Part shown: in pieces, positions 61,861 to 64,000 of the stretch
How positions within the stretch are numbered: the first letter of the stretch is position 1
Layout: every line of letters starts with the position of its first letter
NCBI RefSeq assembly: GCF_047238345.1
Contig: NZ_JBDFMQ010000001.1
Span: 2,666,001 to 2,730,000, forward strand
DNA length: 64,000 nucleotides
Origin: Shouchella sp047238345
GTDB lineage: Bacteria > Bacillota > Bacilli > Bacillales > Bacillaceae_D
Direction of reading: 5' to 3'
Notes under the pieces: generated by a model
Told to the model about the DNA's origin: nothing
The model's input: only the letters and a program-made list of their open reading frames with translations
Database searches by the model: none
Made by a program: the position numbers and the translations under genes

Positions 61861-61901
61861 AAAAGACGAGCAATCCTTTGTAGGATGGTTCGTCTTTTTT
61901 C
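61861..61901 (+). terminator. Terminator of ppaC
   Basis: AAAAGACGA-GCA-ATCCT-TTGT-AGGAT-GGT-TCGTCTTTTTT, an interrupted stem with T6. Confidence 0.82.
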
Positions 61902-61958
61902 TCTAAAATAGCGTAGTCCCCTGAACCGATCCGAACCTTTTTCATTCTCCCTATCTCA

Positions 61959-63149
61959 CTATTGTTCTTGTCTCGACTTTGGAACACGATCGCGATAAAA
62001 TTCATACTCTCCTGTGTGTTCAATTACCGGGTGGATCGTAATGGTTCGCAGTGATTCTTTTGTTAATTGAATGGATTGGTTCAATTTGTTATATGCGCGA
62101 ACATTACTACGATAAAAATGATTCTCAAGACTATACACATCTTTCCCATGCTCTAATCCTAGTTCATACGTATCCCGAATTTGCTTTTCAATCATTTCCT
62201 TCATTAGCTCCAAAATTTCGTCAATTGTTCGAGAAGCCCCTAACGTTTCATCAGGTGGAAAGTCTAATAAAGACGCGTGTATGTCAAGATCAATATCAAA
62301 AAACACTTCGCCATTATTAACTTCTGATTGAATCACGTTCTTTGGTCGGATAATATTTAATGCCGCAATGGTTTTTCCGTCTTCTTCAATTTGCAGCGGC
62401 GTGTTTTCGGTATGATAATCAAGCCAGCGTATACCAGCAAGTTGCAAGTCTGAAAACGTTGTTGGTGCTTTCCCTCCTTTTAAAAGGACGGCTCCATTCG
62501 AATGCACCGCATCTTTTTTCTTGCCGTTGTTATCTTTTAACTCTTTTTTACTAATATCAATTTTCGGTAAAACAACCGATCGCCCTTTCTCTGCATATGT
62601 GCGCATTAACTGATGGAGCGTAATTGGTTCAACAAAGGATCGTTCTTTATAAACCGAATCTGGATTAAACAATACAGTGTGAACGGTATCCCCAAACATA
62701 TTTGTGACAAGTAATAATTCTTCCAAGCTCTCTGTTGTTCCAAAGACCCAAGGTGTAGTCCGAACCTGTTGAAACCGATACAAGCCCTCGTTAATCTCAA
62801 TGATTTCTTCATGCTCCAACGCATTCATGCTATAAACAATGACTGTAACATGCCCCCAGTGAAGCATCTGATTTGACCGAGAACTAAAGTTTTCTAAAGC
62901 CATTAAAATTGTCTCGCCCCGCGCTTTTGCAACCCATGCACCAGATTCAGCTTGACTTGTTCCTTCTTGATTTACGGATAATTGACCAAAATCAATTGAT
63001 TGTGCATAAATGACATATTCTTCGTTGTCCTCATCAAAATCAACGCCAAGTGCCGTTATATACTGCACATCTTGCAAATCAGTTGCGTCCCAGCATCCGC
63101 TTATACTTATAGAGAATAGCAACAGGACTAGGAAAAAACCTTTCTTCAA
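61959..63149 (-). CDS. Ger(x)C family germinant receptor lipoprotein
   Basis: C subunit of a spore germinant receptor, 396 residues. Lipoprotein signal MKKGFFLVLLLFSISISGCW with Cys 19, followed by DATDLQDVQYITALGVDFDE, the classic Ger(x)C start. TTG 63149 overlaps the stop of the upstream A-subunit gene by four bases and GGAGGCGATC precedes it. Located in the spore inner membrane, facing outside. Confidence 0.93.
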   Translation of the reverse strand: MKKGFFLVLLLFSISISGCWDATDLQDVQYITALGVDFDEDNEEYVIYAQSIDFGQLSVNQEGTSQAESGAWVAKARGETILMALENFSSRSNQMLHWGHVTVIVYSMNALEHEEIIEINEGLYRFQQVRTTPWVFGTTESLEELLLVTNMFGDTVHTVLFNPDSVYKERSFVEPITLHQLMRTYAEKGRSVVLPKIDISKKELKDNNGKKKDAVHSNGAVLLKGGKAPTTFSDLQLAGIRWLDYHTENTPLQIEEDGKTIAALNIIRPKNVIQSEVNNGEVFFDIDLDIHASLLDFPPDETLGASRTIDEILELMKEMIEKQIRDTYELGLEHGKDVYSLENHFYRSNVRAYNKLNQSIQLTKESLRTITIHPVIEHTGEYEFYRDRVPKSRQEQ

Positions 63150-64000
63150 CGAGATCGCCTCCTCGTTGAGTCCACTGTTTTTAACGTCGCAGGTCTACGT
63201 TTACGCCATTCCCATGGTTTAACAACGACAGCCGAAAGAAAATCTTTTTTATTAAACGGAGAAATGGGAGAAAGATAAGGCAGACTGAAGGATTCTAAGC
63301 TCGCTAGATAGACAATAATAGAAATGACCGCAATACAGAATCCAAACATTCCCAGAAAGGCCGATAAGATTAAGACATAAATGCGAATAATGGATACAGT
63401 TCCTGACAACACTTGACTTGTAATTGCAAATGTGGAAACAACCGTTAACCCAACCACAACGAGCATCGTTGGCGATGTTAAACCAGCTCGAATTGCCGCA
63501 TCTCCAATAATTAACCCCCCAACAACAGCCAACGTTTGGCCAACAGACTTCGGTAACGTCGTCCCAGCCTCCCTAAACAACTCAAACAACACAATCATTA
63601 AAAATATTTCAAGCGTTGACGATAATGGTAAACCAAGGCGTGAAACGTAGATTGTGGCTAGAAAAGGTAATGGGAGTTGATCAACATGAAACGTGTTTAG
63701 CGCAATCCACAATCCAGGTAAAAACAATGCCAAAATTAGTCCTGTTATCCGCAATAAACGTTGGAAGGCAACAAACAGAAAGGAGTTGTGGAGATCCTCA
63801 GCCGTTTTTAAAACAAACATTAAATTTACTGGCGCAATGACGGCTCCTGGCGAACCATCAATTAATACTGCAAACCGACCGTTTTCTAAACAAGCGGAGA
63901 CGAAATCAGGACGACTGGAGAACACAGTCAGTGGAAAGAACGTAAATTTTGTATTTGTTAATCGTTCTTCTACTTCTGCTAAACTCAAAACCGAATCTGT
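63146..64000 (-). CDS. GerA-family germinant receptor A subunit, C-terminal part
   Basis: The frame is open to the window edge, so the N-terminus lies beyond 64000. The ~284 visible residues include the end of the soluble domain (ENGRFAVLIDGSPGAVIAPVNLM) and the membrane domain (FQRLLRITGLILALFLPGLWIALNTFH; GLIIGDAAIRAGLTSPTMLVVVGLT). The C-terminus is a basic tail KPWEWRKRRPATLKTVDSTRRR. With the C-subunit gene it forms an operon; the B-subunit gene is not downstream. Confidence 0.93.
   Translation of the reverse strand, partial: TDSVLSLAEVEERLTNTKFTFFPLTVFSSRPDFVSACLENGRFAVLIDGSPGAVIAPVNLMFVLKTAEDLHNSFLFVAFQRLLRITGLILALFLPGLWIALNTFHVDQLPLPFLATIYVSRLGLPLSSTLEIFLMIVLFELFREAGTTLPKSVGQTLAVVGGLIIGDAAIRAGLTSPTMLVVVGLTVVSTFAITSQVLSGTVSIIRIYVLILSAFLGMFGFCIAVISIIVYLASLESFSLPYLSPISPFNKKDFLSAVVVKPWEWRKRRPATLKTVDSTRRRSR

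Noticed and set aside
1..64000. Search for CRISPR arrays, tRNA/rRNA genes, prophage or intact insertion sequences
   Set aside because: No regularly spaced repeats, no tRNA-like clover sequences, no transposase or integrase reading frames were seen.

Overview
The window reads as a chromosomal core segment of a spore-forming, low-to-moderate G+C Bacillota, most likely an alkaliphilic member of the Bacillaceae (Shouchella/Alkalihalobacillus-like; the genus is inference). The evidence is the long run of genes in the same order as the Bacillus subtilis ytx-ytp-yto-ytm-ytl-ytk region as I remember it (aroA-ccpA, ytxGH, murC, sftA, ytpRQP, ytoQP, ytzB, trmB, ytzH, ytmP, ytkP, ytzE/G, ytgP, ytfP, leuS, ytqAB, ytpA, ytoA, metK/pckA, ytmA, ytlACD, ytkD), plus a GerA-type germination operon. 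There are no rRNA or tRNA genes, no CRISPR array, and no intact transposon or prophage.

Layout. 1-1.9 kb: acyl-CoA ligase and thiolase, an operon behind a near-perfect sigma-54 promoter. 2-13 kb, almost all on the minus strand: ccpA, aroA, the ytxGH stress pair behind a sigma-B-like promoter, murC, sftA, ytpRQP and a membrane permease. 13-21 kb: small mixed-strand genes (ytoQ, ytoP, ytzB, trmB, ytzH, ytmP, purU, an SDR, a HicB-like protein, cysteine synthase). 21.5-27 kb: ytzE, a pseudouridine synthase, two tandem SEDS (FtsW/RodA/SpoVE) genes and the lipid II flippase murJ. 27-31 kb: SMP-30 hydrolase, YjbQ, a decayed response-regulator remnant, an M20 amidohydrolase and the flavoprotein ytfP. 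31-38 kb: leuS with its T-box leader, an MFS pump, the tRNA wobble-modification pair ytqA/ytqB, a beta-carbonic anhydrase, a small basic protein and ytpA. 38-44 kb: gamma-carbonic anhydrase, an SDR, metK with a SAM riboswitch, a 35-residue membrane peptide, pckA with a CcpN-like operator, and ytmA. 44-49.5 kb: the ytlACD ABC importer, ytkD, an MFS pump and a YwpF-like protein. 49.5-53 kb: patB, dgk/dck and a membrane-anchored Mrr-like nuclease. 53-58 kb: a Fur-controlled yclNOPQ-type siderophore importer, a PAP2 phosphatase and an FbpA-like small protein. 58-61.8 kb: small membrane proteins, heme O synthase and pyrophosphatase. 62-64 kb: gerA-type A (partial) and C subunits.

The genes are mainly housekeeping: carbon-catabolite control (CcpA, CcpN target pckA), cell-wall synthesis (MurC, MurJ, two SEDS proteins), translation and tRNA modification (LeuS, TrmB, YtqA/B), one-carbon and sulfur metabolism (MetK, CysK, PurU, PatB) and iron uptake. 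I found no complete new system. The observations most worth a second look are the sigma-54 promoter, the response-regulator relic, the tandem SEDS plus MurJ cluster, the small proteins that are easily missed, and the membrane-tethered Mrr domain.
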